Origin: Candidatus Competibacteraceae bacterium | GTDB lineage: Bacteria > Pseudomonadota > Gammaproteobacteria > Competibacterales > Competibacteraceae | Direction: 5' to 3' | Assembly: GCA_007120095.1 (NCBI GenBank) | Contig: SKOM01000236.1 | Coordinates: 1 to 26,132 of the forward strand | Length of the DNA: 26,132 bases | Shown: piece by piece, positions 7,251 to 15,713 of the stretch | Position numbering within the stretch: position 1 is the first letter of the stretch | How the letters are laid out: each line of letters starts with the position of its first letter | The notes under the pieces: model-generated | Told to the model about the DNA's origin: nothing | Database searches by the model: none | What the model saw: the letters and a program-made list of their open reading frames with translations, nothing else | Made by a program: the position numbers and the translations under genes

Positions 7251-8630
7251 TTAAATAAAAGTGATGTGGACTTGGAATAACCGCTCGACGTCACGTAGGT
7301 AGCGCTTATCGGTGAGAAATAAAATAGCGTGGTCTTCCGCTTCGATGACGGTATCATGGTGGCAAATCAGCACATGATTGCCACGCACAAGGGCAGCGAT
7401 GGTGGTGCCGGGGGGCAGGGGTATTTGCTCGATGCGCCGGCCTACGACGCGCGAGGTGCTGCGATCACCATGTGCAATCGCTTCAATCGCTTCGGCCGCC
7501 CCTCGGCGCAGGGAGTGAACTTTAACCACATCCCCCCGGCGTACATGCGACAGCAGGCTGCCAATGGTCGCTTGCTGTGGCGATATGACCGCATCAATCA
7601 CTCCCGAGGCCTCCACCAGATCGACATAAGCCATACGGTTGATCAGCGCCATGACTTTATGGGCACCCAGCCGTTTGGCCAGCATCGCTGAGAGGATATT
7701 GGCTTCATCATCGTTGGTCACGGCGCAGAACACATCCGTGTTTTCAATATTTTCTTCGATGAACAACTCCTCGTCGGCGGCATTGCCGGCCAGCACGATG
7801 CTGCGGGCCAGCCGCTCCGACAGCCGTAGCGCTACGGCCCGGTTGTTCTCGATGACTTTAACTTGATGATCATGCTCCAGAGCCTGAGCCAGGCGGCTGC
7901 CGATATTACCGCCGCCGGCCAGTATAATGCGCTTAATCTGTTTGTCGAGTCGGCGTAATTCGCTCATTATAGCGCGGATATTTTTGTTCGCGGCAATGAA
8001 AAACACCTCATCATCCGCTTGGATGAGGGTATCGCCCTCGGGGATAATCGCGCTGCCTTGGCGAAAAATCGCCGCTACCCGAGTATGAATACCGGGCATG
8101 TGGCTGGGCAGAGTACGCAGCGCTTGGCCGACCAAGGGGCCGCCATAATAGGCTTTGACGCCCACCAGACTGACTTTACCATCAGCGAAATCGAGCACCT
8201 GTAAAGCACCGGGGTATTCCATCAGTCGGTGGATGGAATCGGTGACCAGTTGCTCGGGGCTGATCATGACATCAATCGGCAAGGCATCGGGAAGGAATAA
8301 CTCGCGGCTGTGGCGCAGGTATTCAGCCGAACGCACTCGGGCGATCTTGGTCGGAGTGCGAAACAGCGTATAGGCCACTTGGCAGGCGATCATATTGACT
8401 TCATCGCTGTTGGTTAGCGCAATCAATAAATCGGTATCCTCAGCGGCGGCCTGGTTCAGCACGCTGGGGTGGGAGGCATGGCCATTGATGGTTCGGATAT
8501 CGAGACGCTCCTGCAAGTTGCGCAGTGTCTCGATGTTGTGATCGACGATGGTAATATCGTTGTCTTCATGGGACAAGTTTTGTGCAACCGAGGAGCCCAC
8601 CTGACCGGCACCAAGAATGAGTATTTTCAC
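7251..8630 (-). CDS. trkA: TrkA, NAD-binding RCK regulator of Trk potassium uptake
   Basis: The 459-residue cytoplasmic protein has two tandem RCK units, as in E. coli TrkA. Each starts with a Rossmann dinucleotide motif, GAGQVGSSVA at residue 7 and GGGNIGSRLA at about 239. An acidic residue closes the second beta strand in each half (IVDHN, VIENN). TrkA-C subdomains follow at about 145-225 and 375-455. It gates TrkH according to bound nucleotide. It is 8 bases downstream of ntrX and 9 bases upstream of trkH, so co-expression with the NtrYX pair is likely. The ntrYX-trkA neighbourhood is also seen in other proteobacteria. Confidence 0.95.
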   Translation of the reverse strand: MKILILGAGQVGSSVAQNLSHEDNDITIVDHNIETLRNLQERLDIRTINGHASHPSVLNQAAAEDTDLLIALTNSDEVNMIACQVAYTLFRTPTKIARVRSAEYLRHSRELFLPDALPIDVMISPEQLVTDSIHRLMEYPGALQVLDFADGKVSLVGVKAYYGGPLVGQALRTLPSHMPGIHTRVAAIFRQGSAIIPEGDTLIQADDEVFFIAANKNIRAIMSELRRLDKQIKRIILAGGGNIGSRLAQALEHDHQVKVIENNRAVALRLSERLARSIVLAGNAADEELFIEENIENTDVFCAVTNDDEANILSAMLAKRLGAHKVMALINRMAYVDLVEASGVIDAVISPQQATIGSLLSHVRRGDVVKVHSLRRGAAEAIEAIAHGDRSTSRVVGRRIEQIPLPPGTTIAALVRGNHVLICHHDTVIEAEDHAILFLTDKRYLRDVERLFQVHITFI

Positions 8631-8638
8631 GAGTGCTT

Positions 8639-10006
8639 TCAGTCCAATGAGCGTTTCGGATCAATGCCCAAAGCGCGTAGTTTACGGTATAAATTAGTGC
8701 GCTCCATGCCGACGCGATCCGCCAGCCGCGCCACATTACCCTCACATTCGCGAAACTGCTGTAGTAAATAGGCTTTTTCAAACTGCTCGCGGGCCTCACG
8801 CAGGGGCAAATTGAGCGGCACTGCGCCGAGTTCTTGTCGCCGTGAGGTCGGGGCGCTGCTAAGGGCAATATCGACTTCTTCCTGGGTAATTTCTTCCCGA
8901 CTGCCCAGGATAAGCAGTCGTTGTACCAAGTTTTTCAACTCACGGATATTACCTGGCCAACTGTAGTTGCGCAAACGGTTTTGGGCCGCCACACTGAAAC
9001 GTCGGTAACCAAGATGTTCTTGATCAACAAAGTAATCGACATAGAAATTGAGCAAATCAGGGACATCTTCGACATGTTCACGCAGTGGTGGTAATTTAAT
9101 CGGGACGACGTTGAGCTGATAAAACAGATCTTCGCGGAACCGCGCTTCCGCCACTTCACGATCGAGCTCACGATGCGAGGCTGCCACGATGCGGACATTC
9201 ACTGTAACCGACTCCTTGCCATTGAGCCGCAGAAACGAACCGTTTTCCAGAGCGCCAGCCAGTTTCGCTTGAGTTTCCTGATCCATATCGGCCAGCTCAT
9301 CGAAAAACAAGGTGCCTCCACTGGCCTGTTCCAGACGGCCATAATGCACCCGATCGTTTTCCTCAGAACCGAAGAGTTCTAACGCCGAGTTTTCGCGGGC
9401 TATGGAACCGACCCCGACATCAATAAACGGACCGTTGCGGCGTAGGCTGTTGGCATGCAAATAACGGGCAAAGACTTCCTTGCCGGTGCCCGGCTCCCCG
9501 GAAATCAGCACCGGTGTGTCATGTGGAGCAACTCGCAAAATCTGGTTGCGCAAACGCTGCATCGTATCGCTTTTACCAACCGGTTCGGTTACCGGTCGGG
9601 CCTGGCGTTGCAGTCCTTGATTTTCCCGTTGCAGCCGATCGGCTTCTAACGCTCGATTAACCGTGAGCAGCAGTTTGCTCAGCGACAACGGTTTTTCAAG
9701 GAAATCATAAGCCCCTAAGCGGGTCGCCTCCACAGCCGTTTCCACCGTACCATGGCCGGAGATCATAATCACCGGGCAGGGCTGTCGATCGTTTTCATAC
9801 CATTCCTTTAGTAAGCTTACGCCATCGATATCCGGCATCCAGATGTCCAGCAGAATCAGATCAGGACGACGCGCCCGTCGAGCTTCGCGAGCTTCTTGGC
9901 CGTTTTGAGCGATACTGACCGTGAAACCCTCATCTTGCAGAATTTCCTGGATCAACTCGCGGATATCAGGTTCATCGTCAACTACGAGGATATGCGCAGT
10001 ACTCAT
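8639..10006 (-). CDS. ntrX: NtrX-type response regulator
   Basis: The 455-residue protein has an N-terminal receiver with phospho-acceptor Asp54 (LLDIWMPD), switch residues and Lys105 (EKP). A central AAA+ domain carries Walker A GEPGTGKE (170-177) and Walker B GGTLFFDE (230-237). A C-terminal Fis-type helix-turn-helix lies at about 418-450 (MERTNLYRKLRALG). Where NtrC-type sigma-54 activators carry GAFTGA, this protein reads GSEENDRVHYGR (213-224). The loop that contacts sigma-54 is therefore absent, as in other NtrX proteins. It probably regulates sigma-70 promoters or needs another mechanism. Its start overlaps the ntrY stop by 4 bases, so NtrY is the expected kinase. Confidence 0.92.
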   Translation of the reverse strand: MSTAHILVVDDEPDIRELIQEILQDEGFTVSIAQNGQEAREARRARRPDLILLDIWMPDIDGVSLLKEWYENDRQPCPVIMISGHGTVETAVEATRLGAYDFLEKPLSLSKLLLTVNRALEADRLQRENQGLQRQARPVTEPVGKSDTMQRLRNQILRVAPHDTPVLISGEPGTGKEVFARYLHANSLRRNGPFIDVGVGSIARENSALELFGSEENDRVHYGRLEQASGGTLFFDELADMDQETQAKLAGALENGSFLRLNGKESVTVNVRIVAASHRELDREVAEARFREDLFYQLNVVPIKLPPLREHVEDVPDLLNFYVDYFVDQEHLGYRRFSVAAQNRLRNYSWPGNIRELKNLVQRLLILGSREEITQEEVDIALSSAPTSRRQELGAVPLNLPLREAREQFEKAYLLQQFRECEGNVARLADRVGMERTNLYRKLRALGIDPKRSLD

Positions 10007-12216
10007 CCTTTTTCCTCTTTATCAATGGAGCAGGGTGGCATTGTTTGAGAACCGTCCGGCAAAGCGTTCAAAGGCAGGCGGATAGTCACTTGTGCTCCTC
10101 CTGTGGGCGAGTTGGCCAAATCGATCAACCCGCCATGTTCTTCGACAATTTTACGGACAATAGCGAGCCCTAGACCGGTTCCTTTCGGTTTGGTGGTGAC
10201 ATAGGGTTCAAACATATTGCCAATGCGCCCGTCGGGAAAACCAGGCCCATCATCCGAGATGAGCAATTGTAGGTGGCGCTGGCGGCTGCCGTTACAGGTC
10301 TGGATACGCACAGCTAAGCAGCCTCCTGTTTCGCTCATGGCTTCTAAGCTATTTTGAATCAAATTATGTAATACCTGGCGCAGGCGGCTGGCATCGGCAA
10401 CCAGGGTCGTTGCGGCGGGGTCGGGTTCGAATACAATGCTCACACCATGGCGATTGCTGCGGTAAGGATACAGTAATTCGCTGATAAAACTGTTGATATC
10501 AATAGCGGTTAAATTAAGCTGCGCCGGACGGGCATAGGTATTGAAGTCGTCAACAATTTCTTTCATTGAATGAACCTGTTGGATAATCGTCTGGGTACCC
10601 CGATCCAGCACCCGCGCTTCTTCCGGTTCCATCGTTTTAAGATATTTGTGACGGATACGCTCAGTCGCCAGTTGAATCGGGGTCAATGGGTTTTTGATTT
10701 CATGAGCCAGGCGACGGGCCACTTCGGCCCAGGCGGCGTCACGTTGCGCCTGGACTAACGCGGTAATATCGTCAAACACGACGACATGACCGGCGTGCGG
10801 TCGATCCGGATCGGGTAGCGAACTGCCCTGGCACATCAACACCAGCCGACCAGTGCCTGCAAACAGCATAATTTCCCGACGCCAGTCATCAGGTTGTTGT
10901 AGCCACAGCAGCAGGGATTCGAACAACCGTTGTAAATATTCGGGTGCTTGTGGATCATTGGTGCGGCCGACCATATTGCTTAGGCTGATTTGCAGAATTT
11001 GTTCGGCAGCCGCGTTATAGGTGCGCAAACGCCCGCTGTGATCGAAGGTTAATACCCCGGAAGAGAGCCGTGCCAACACTGCTTGCAAGTAAGCTCGCTG
11101 GCGTTTGAGCAGCTTTTGGCTGCGCTGTTCCGCCAAACGTGCATGAGCCAGATGGCGGGTCATCTGATTAAATGAATGCACCAGAAATCCGAGCTCATCG
11201 TTGCTGGTAAGCGGCAGTTGTCGATCATAATCGCCGGCCGCGACGGCACGCGTACCTTCAGCCAGTTCCCGGATGGGAGCCACCAGACGTTGGGCGGCAT
11301 ATAAAGCGGCCCAGAAGGCGGCGAGTATGCCAAACAGCAGCACCAGGGACAGTGTCAAGATAAAACTGGCTTTCAATGGATTGCGCAAAAAACTCAGTTC
11401 GCGGTAGCTGTCGAAGGCGGATTGCACCGAATCGGCCAGTTCCCCCAACCGCGAGGGCACGGGGAACAGGGTTTGTAACATACGCGACTCGTCCGTAGAG
11501 CCTAGCGAAGGTACCGGTACCATCACCCGGATATGGAAGCCAAAATCACGGATAGGATCCAGGCTCAGGTAGTCGTGACCTTGGCGAACTTGCAAAAAAA
11601 CGATATCCGGGGGCTGATGAGGGACAATCCGCAGTGGGTCGATGCTGGCGGTAGCGATGATGCGACCACTTTGGCCGAACAGGGTCAGCTCGGAGGCTTC
11701 GGTATAGTCGAGCATCTCGGCCAGTTGTAGTGCGACCCCACCACTGGTGCGGCGGGTTTGGCGCAGATCTTCAGCCATGCGTTGAGTTTGTTTGAGGGCG
11801 TCGCGCATGCGTAAGTCCAGGGCGCTACGGCTAAGCTCTAGGGCATCATCTAGGGCTTGTTCGATGCGCACATCGAACCAGCTGTCAATCCCACGTTGCA
11901 GAAACTGTAGCGAGAAATGATAGACCACGCCGACCGGAACCAGCGCCAGGGCCACAAACAACACCATCAGCCGCAAACTCAGCCGCGAACCCGGTTCATG
12001 TTGCCGGTAGCGTTGGATCAGTTGATACAGACCGATACCGATTAACAGGGTCAGCACAACCAAACCACCGGCGCTGAAAATCAACAGCCAAAAATACAGC
12101 TCGTTGAAGCGAGCCGAGTTTTGTGTGGCATCGCTCATCATCAGCAAGGCCAGCAGCATCAGCCCAAACAGCAGCAGCATGGGCAACAGGGGGCGGTGGC
12201 GTAGGGCGTACATCAT
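10003..12216 (-). CDS. ntrY: NtrY-type membrane sensor histidine kinase
   Basis: The 737-residue protein has three N-terminal membrane helices (about 9-28, 41-62, 81-103), a periplasmic domain at about 105-283, a fourth helix at about 284-305, HAMP (about 310-362) and a PAS domain (about 372-488). The kinase core follows, with the phospho-acceptor His505 in HEIKNPLTPIQ. The ATPase motifs are an N box (NLIQNSLEA), a G1 box (DDGPGF) and a G2 box (KGTGLGLAIV). This is the standard NtrY layout and length. It phosphorylates NtrX in nitrogen, redox or envelope-linked responses, depending on the species. Two consecutive ATG codons occur at the start, and the first makes ATGA with the stop of the DUF4390 gene. 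The ntrY stop overlaps the ntrX start. Confidence 0.94.
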   Translation of the reverse strand: MMYALRHRPLLPMLLLFGLMLLALLMMSDATQNSARFNELYFWLLIFSAGGLVVLTLLIGIGLYQLIQRYRQHEPGSRLSLRLMVLFVALALVPVGVVYHFSLQFLQRGIDSWFDVRIEQALDDALELSRSALDLRMRDALKQTQRMAEDLRQTRRTSGGVALQLAEMLDYTEASELTLFGQSGRIIATASIDPLRIVPHQPPDIVFLQVRQGHDYLSLDPIRDFGFHIRVMVPVPSLGSTDESRMLQTLFPVPSRLGELADSVQSAFDSYRELSFLRNPLKASFILTLSLVLLFGILAAFWAALYAAQRLVAPIRELAEGTRAVAAGDYDRQLPLTSNDELGFLVHSFNQMTRHLAHARLAEQRSQKLLKRQRAYLQAVLARLSSGVLTFDHSGRLRTYNAAAEQILQISLSNMVGRTNDPQAPEYLQRLFESLLLWLQQPDDWRREIMLFAGTGRLVLMCQGSSLPDPDRPHAGHVVVFDDITALVQAQRDAAWAEVARRLAHEIKNPLTPIQLATERIRHKYLKTMEPEEARVLDRGTQTIIQQVHSMKEIVDDFNTYARPAQLNLTAIDINSFISELLYPYRSNRHGVSIVFEPDPAATTLVADASRLRQVLHNLIQNSLEAMSETGGCLAVRIQTCNGSRQRHLQLLISDDGPGFPDGRIGNMFEPYVTTKPKGTGLGLAIVRKIVEEHGGLIDLANSPTGGAQVTIRLPLNALPDGSQTMPPCSIDKEEKG

Positions 12217-12779
12217 AACGGCCAGTTATACCAGTCGCTGCGCAGCCGCCAGGCATTAGAGATATAGGCTACAGGTCGCAGTGGTGCGGGCAGCGAACTG
12301 ATGTCCAGCTCAGCACGCAAGCGTACTTCATAGCGAGTATCAGCCTCCAGCAGGGTTTGATCCAATAGCGGAAAAGCCCGCAGACGCCCCATGTATTCAA
12401 TGGCCGCCGCGTAGGTTGGGAAGCTGTGCAGTTGGTGGCTGTTGAGGTTGGTCACCACATATTGCTGAGCAAGACTTTGGTATTGTAATCGATAGCGTTG
12501 TTGCAGACTGGCGACTCTTTGATTCCACAACCAGTCACGTTGTCTGCGTACTTGCAGGGTCAGTTGCACCGTCAGCGGTACGCTGTTTTCCAAGGCTTCA
12601 CGGCTGGCCGCGCTCAATTCAAAATCAATATCGGCATCGACCAGATAAACCCCATTATGTAATCGGGTTTCAGCATGAAGTACCTGGAAATTATTAGCCC
12701 ACACTGCCGAGGGTGCCACCACCAGCAAGCACAGTGCTAATAGCGGTAACCGTATCCGGTTATTTGCGTAGCCGAGCAT
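12213..12779 (-). CDS. DUF4390 family exported protein
   Basis: The 188-residue protein has an N-terminal signal sequence (about residues 8-28, with cleavage plausible after AVWA) and a mature beta-rich part of about 160 residues. Its position directly ahead of ntrY, its length and segments such as VDADIDFELS match DUF4390 proteins, which are encoded in this place in many Gammaproteobacteria and whose function is unknown. The location suggests a role tied to the periplasmic input of NtrY, which is inference only. The start at 12779 lies 20 bases inside the end of rsmB; no later Met would keep the signal peptide. Confidence 0.75.
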   Translation of the reverse strand: MLGYANNRIRLPLLALCLLVVAPSAVWANNFQVLHAETRLHNGVYLVDADIDFELSAASREALENSVPLTVQLTLQVRRQRDWLWNQRVASLQQRYRLQYQSLAQQYVVTNLNSHQLHSFPTYAAAIEYMGRLRAFPLLDQTLLEADTRYEVRLRAELDISSLPAPLRPVAYISNAWRLRSDWYNWPL

Positions 12780-14070
12780 AGAAAAAACCGTCGGTTTGTG
12801 CGTAGCCCGGCAGGCTTTGCCATCCTGGACCAGCCTGCCATCCCCAGCTCAGGTGAATCGGCACGGGGGTGGCATGCTGATGGCGCTGGCAGAAATCAGC
12901 CACAACCGCCTGGGTTTCCTCGGGCAGTACGGAACAGGCGGTGTACAGCAGGCTGCCGCCAGGAGCCAGCAATGGCCACAGGGCTTCCAGCAACCGGATC
13001 TGACGTTGTGCCAGGGCGGCGATATCCCCTGCACGACGCAGGAGTTTGATATCGGGGTGACGGGAAATCACACCGGTGCCACTGCATGGGACGTCTAGCA
13101 GGATGCGGTGGAAGGGGCGGCCATCCCACCAGCGCTCGGGTTGGGAGACATCAGCGCTCAGCACGTGGGCGGATAGGTTTAAGCGCTCTAAGTTCTCCGG
13201 CACTCGTTGCAGACGTTGGGGGTCTTGATCCACGGCCCATACTGCCAATTCAGGGGCATATTCGAGCAGGTGCCCGGTTTTGCCACCGGGCGCGGCGCAG
13301 GCATCCAGTACCCGCTGTCCGGCTTGTGGATCGAGTAATGGCACGGCCAGTTGTGCGCCTGCATCCTGCACCGACACAGCGCCCTGCATAAAACCCGGCA
13401 GTGTGTCCACCGCACAGGGATATTCCAGGATGATCGCTGTGGCCACATGAGGGTGGGCGTGGGCTGCGATCGATTCTGCGGCGAGCTGCTGCAGATACGC
13501 TTCCCGACTCAGCTGTTTGAGATTAACCCGCAGCGTCATGGTCGGATGGGCATTATTGGCCGCGAGAACCTGTGCGGCTTGTTCCGGCCACGCTTGCTGC
13601 AGGGCTTGATACAACCACTCGGGGTGAGCCGAAGCGAGGCGTGGATCAGCGGCGATGGACTGTTGCAGGGTCTGTTGGCGACGCAGGGCTTGTCGCAACA
13701 CGGCATTAACCCGTTTGCGGGCCTGGGGGAGACGCAGCGGCGCTGTGGCATTCACTGTAGTGGCGACGGCTGCATGATCTGGAATCCGCAGCTTAAAGAT
13801 CTGGCAGAGACCCACCAGTAGCAAAGCATGCAGCAGCCGGTCTCGCTGGCTGAGTGGTTGGTGCAGCAACTGAGAGAGCATCGCCTCTAAGGGATGATAC
13901 CAACGCAGCGTCTCGTAACACAAAGAGTGTAACAATGCCTTATCCGCTGTACGTACTTGTGCGAGGGCAGGGGGCAGGACTTGACTTAAAGACTGGCCTT
14001 GCAACACCTGCGCCAAGGTGAGTGCTGCCAGGGCACGGCATTCATGAAGATCTGAGTGCCAACTGCTCAT
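12760..14070 (-). CDS. rsmB: 16S rRNA (cytosine-967-C5)-methyltransferase RsmB
   Basis: This enzyme methylates C967 of 16S rRNA using S-adenosylmethionine. An N-terminal NusB-like helical domain (about 1-140) precedes the Rossmann methyltransferase domain. That domain carries the SAM-binding motif DACAAPGGKT (256-265), the PCSGTG motif with the product-release Cys329, and the catalytic Cys379 in YTACSVLPEE. I chose the ATG at 14070, giving 436 residues against 429 in E. coli, because it forms ATGA with the fmt stop. The frame is open to an ATG at 14133, but those 21 extra residues show no conservation with the family. It overlaps the DUF4390 gene by 20 bases at its 3' end. Confidence 0.93.
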   Translation of the reverse strand: MSSWHSDLHECRALAALTLAQVLQGQSLSQVLPPALAQVRTADKALLHSLCYETLRWYHPLEAMLSQLLHQPLSQRDRLLHALLLVGLCQIFKLRIPDHAAVATTVNATAPLRLPQARKRVNAVLRQALRRQQTLQQSIAADPRLASAHPEWLYQALQQAWPEQAAQVLAANNAHPTMTLRVNLKQLSREAYLQQLAAESIAAHAHPHVATAIILEYPCAVDTLPGFMQGAVSVQDAGAQLAVPLLDPQAGQRVLDACAAPGGKTGHLLEYAPELAVWAVDQDPQRLQRVPENLERLNLSAHVLSADVSQPERWWDGRPFHRILLDVPCSGTGVISRHPDIKLLRRAGDIAALAQRQIRLLEALWPLLAPGGSLLYTACSVLPEETQAVVADFCQRHQHATPVPIHLSWGWQAGPGWQSLPGYAQTDGFFYARLRK

Positions 14071-15017
14071 GGTTGACCCAATACCCGGTCCAATAGGGAA
14101 TGACCTTGAATGAATTGGCCGACCGGCTGGCACTGGCGACCAGGCAGTTGCAGACTGAGTAAATGTAAGCAGCCGCTGCCAGTGGCAACGACAACCCCCT
14201 CGGTAGATTCGGCCACCACGCTACCGGGTTGCGCCGTAGCGGGTCTGTCACTGGCGTTGGCACGCCACAGGCGCAAACGCTGTGCGCCCAGCAGCGTCCA
14301 CGCTACGGGCCAGGGATTGAAGGCGTTGATGGTGCGTGCCAGTTGTGCGGCAGGCTGATGCCAATCGATTTGCGCTTCGCTTTTGTCGATTTTGTGCGCG
14401 TAGCAGGCCAGGCGCTCGTCTTGCGCTTGGGGAGTCAGTGCACCGGCCAGAATGGCAGGCAGGTGTTGAACCAGCAATTCAGCACCGAGCAAGGCCAGTT
14501 GGTCGTGGAGTTCACCGCCGGTCATATTGGGGGTGATCGGGTAGCGTGCTGTAGCCAGCACCGGTCCTGTGTCAAGACCTGCGTCCATTTGCATCAGGCT
14601 GATGCCGCTGGCATGATCGCCAGCAAGCAGCGCCCGCTGGATTGGTGCCGCTCCCCGCCAGCGCGGTAATAATGACGCATGAATATTGATGCAGCCCAAT
14701 GTGGGGATAGTAAGCACGGGGGCGGGCAGCAATAAGCCGTAAGCAGCGACAATCATGAGTGTCGGTGCAAGCTCTGCCAAGGTGGACTGCGCTTCAGGCG
14801 CGGACAGTCGAGTCGGCTGCTGTACCGGGATGCCCGATTCCTCTGCCAGTTGTTTTACCGGACTGGGGCGCAGACGGCGGCCACGCCCGGCCGGACGGTC
14901 AGGTTGGGTGTAGACCGCCACTGGCGAATAACCGGCCTGAATCAGCCGTTTTAAGCTGATTGCGGCGAATTCCGGGGTGCCGGCAAATAGGATTCGAGGC
15001 AGCGCTGAGTGATCCAT
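14067..15017 (-). CDS. fmt: methionyl-tRNA formyltransferase
   Basis: This enzyme formylates initiator Met-tRNA using 10-formyl-tetrahydrofolate. The 316-residue length is standard. Catalytic residues are in place: Asn111 and His113 (INIHASLLPRWRGAAP) and Asp149 (MDAGLDTGP). A C-terminal beta-barrel tRNA-binding domain covers about 210-312. It lies 45 bases after def and overlaps rsmB by 4 bases, the common def-fmt-rsmB order. The folate cofactor connects to folD elsewhere in the window. Confidence 0.97.
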   Translation of the reverse strand: MDHSALPRILFAGTPEFAAISLKRLIQAGYSPVAVYTQPDRPAGRGRRLRPSPVKQLAEESGIPVQQPTRLSAPEAQSTLAELAPTLMIVAAYGLLLPAPVLTIPTLGCINIHASLLPRWRGAAPIQRALLAGDHASGISLMQMDAGLDTGPVLATARYPITPNMTGGELHDQLALLGAELLVQHLPAILAGALTPQAQDERLACYAHKIDKSEAQIDWHQPAAQLARTINAFNPWPVAWTLLGAQRLRLWRANASDRPATAQPGSVVAESTEGVVVATGSGCLHLLSLQLPGRQCQPVGQFIQGHSLLDRVLGQP

Positions 15018-15062
15018 GATAAATTACTGATAACGGCCGCAGCGCCGCCGTGGGTATAAAAT

Positions 15063-15575
15063 CTAGTGGGCGCGTGCTTCAGCTCGCGCTTGCTTTTCGA
15101 GTTTTTTACGGATACGGCTGCGCTTTAGCGGTGAGAGATAATCGACGAACAGTTTACCGTCTAGGTGATCAATTTCATGTTGCAGGCATACGGCCAGCAA
15201 ACCCTCGGCATCGAGCTCAAAAGGTTCGCCGTCGCGGCCAAGGGCACTGACCCTGACAGTTTCGGCCCGCTTAATCGTTTCGAATACACTGGGTATGGAA
15301 AGGCAACCCTCTTGGCATTCAGCTGTGCCTTGAGTGTGCAATAGCGTCGGATTGATCAGTACCAAAGGTTGATTTTTCTCCTCTGATACGTCAATCACAA
15401 TAACCCGCTTATGCACATTGACTTGCGTAGCCGCTAAGCCGATGCCGGGTGCTGCATACATGGTCTCCAGCATATCGTCGATCAGTTGTTGTACCGTAAC
15501 ATCAACCGTTTCCACAGGCAGAGCGATTTTACGCAAACGGGGGTCAGGAAAATGCAACACATTAAGTTTAGGCAT
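15063..15575 (-). CDS. def: peptide deformylase
   Basis: This metalloenzyme removes the N-formyl group from nascent proteins. The 170-residue protein has all three class I motifs: GIGLAATQ (44-51), EGCLSIP (89-95) with ligand Cys91, and QHEIDHLDG (132-140) with ligands His133 and His137 and catalytic Glu134. Numbering is one more than in E. coli Def. It is the first gene of the minus-strand run and diverges from the LysM gene across a 99-base gap. Confidence 0.97.
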   Translation of the reverse strand: MPKLNVLHFPDPRLRKIALPVETVDVTVQQLIDDMLETMYAAPGIGLAATQVNVHKRVIVIDVSEEKNQPLVLINPTLLHTQGTAECQEGCLSIPSVFETIKRAETVRVSALGRDGEPFELDAEGLLAVCLQHEIDHLDGKLFVDYLSPLKRSRIRKKLEKQARAEARAH

Positions 15576-15674
15576 AATTTGATCACATTATCGCGGTTCG
15601 TGCCGACATGATTTTTAAGCTGTATCATCAATAATACAGTAAATTTAACACCAGAGGCTATACTAAATCATCAG
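15576..15674. promoter_or_regulatory. divergent def / LysM intergenic region with an inverted repeat
   Basis: This AT-rich 99-base region must hold promoters for both directions. It contains the inverted repeat CTGTATCATCAATAATACAG (15620-15639), whose six-base arms match perfectly. On the plus strand TATACT (15659-15664) fits a -10 box but has no good -35. On the minus strand GATAAT near 15584-15589 could be a -10 for def, also without a clear -35. Promoter positions are tentative. Confidence 0.35.
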
Positions 15675-15713
15675 ATGTTTACGATTCAATCCAGCATTAG
15701 TGAGTTCCTGAGC

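Noticed and set aside
13351..13821. 156-residue plus-strand open frame
   Set aside because: Antisense to rsmB, with no recognisable motif.
14071..14133. Upstream ATG as rsmB start
   Set aside because: It would add 21 residues unlike the family N-terminus and overlap fmt by 67 bases; the ATGA overlap at 14067-14070 is the better start.
14229..14669. 146-residue plus-strand open frame
   Set aside because: Antisense to fmt, which has all its catalytic residues; the frame is incidental in GC-rich DNA.
15620..15639. LexA (SOS) box
   Set aside because: The arms CTGT and ACAG are present but separated by 12 bases, whereas the gammaproteobacterial LexA box needs 8.
15675..15713. ATG at 15675 as the LysM lipoprotein start
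   Set aside because: It sits about 10 bases after the only -10-like box and adds residues in front of an otherwise normal lipoprotein signal; not fully excluded.
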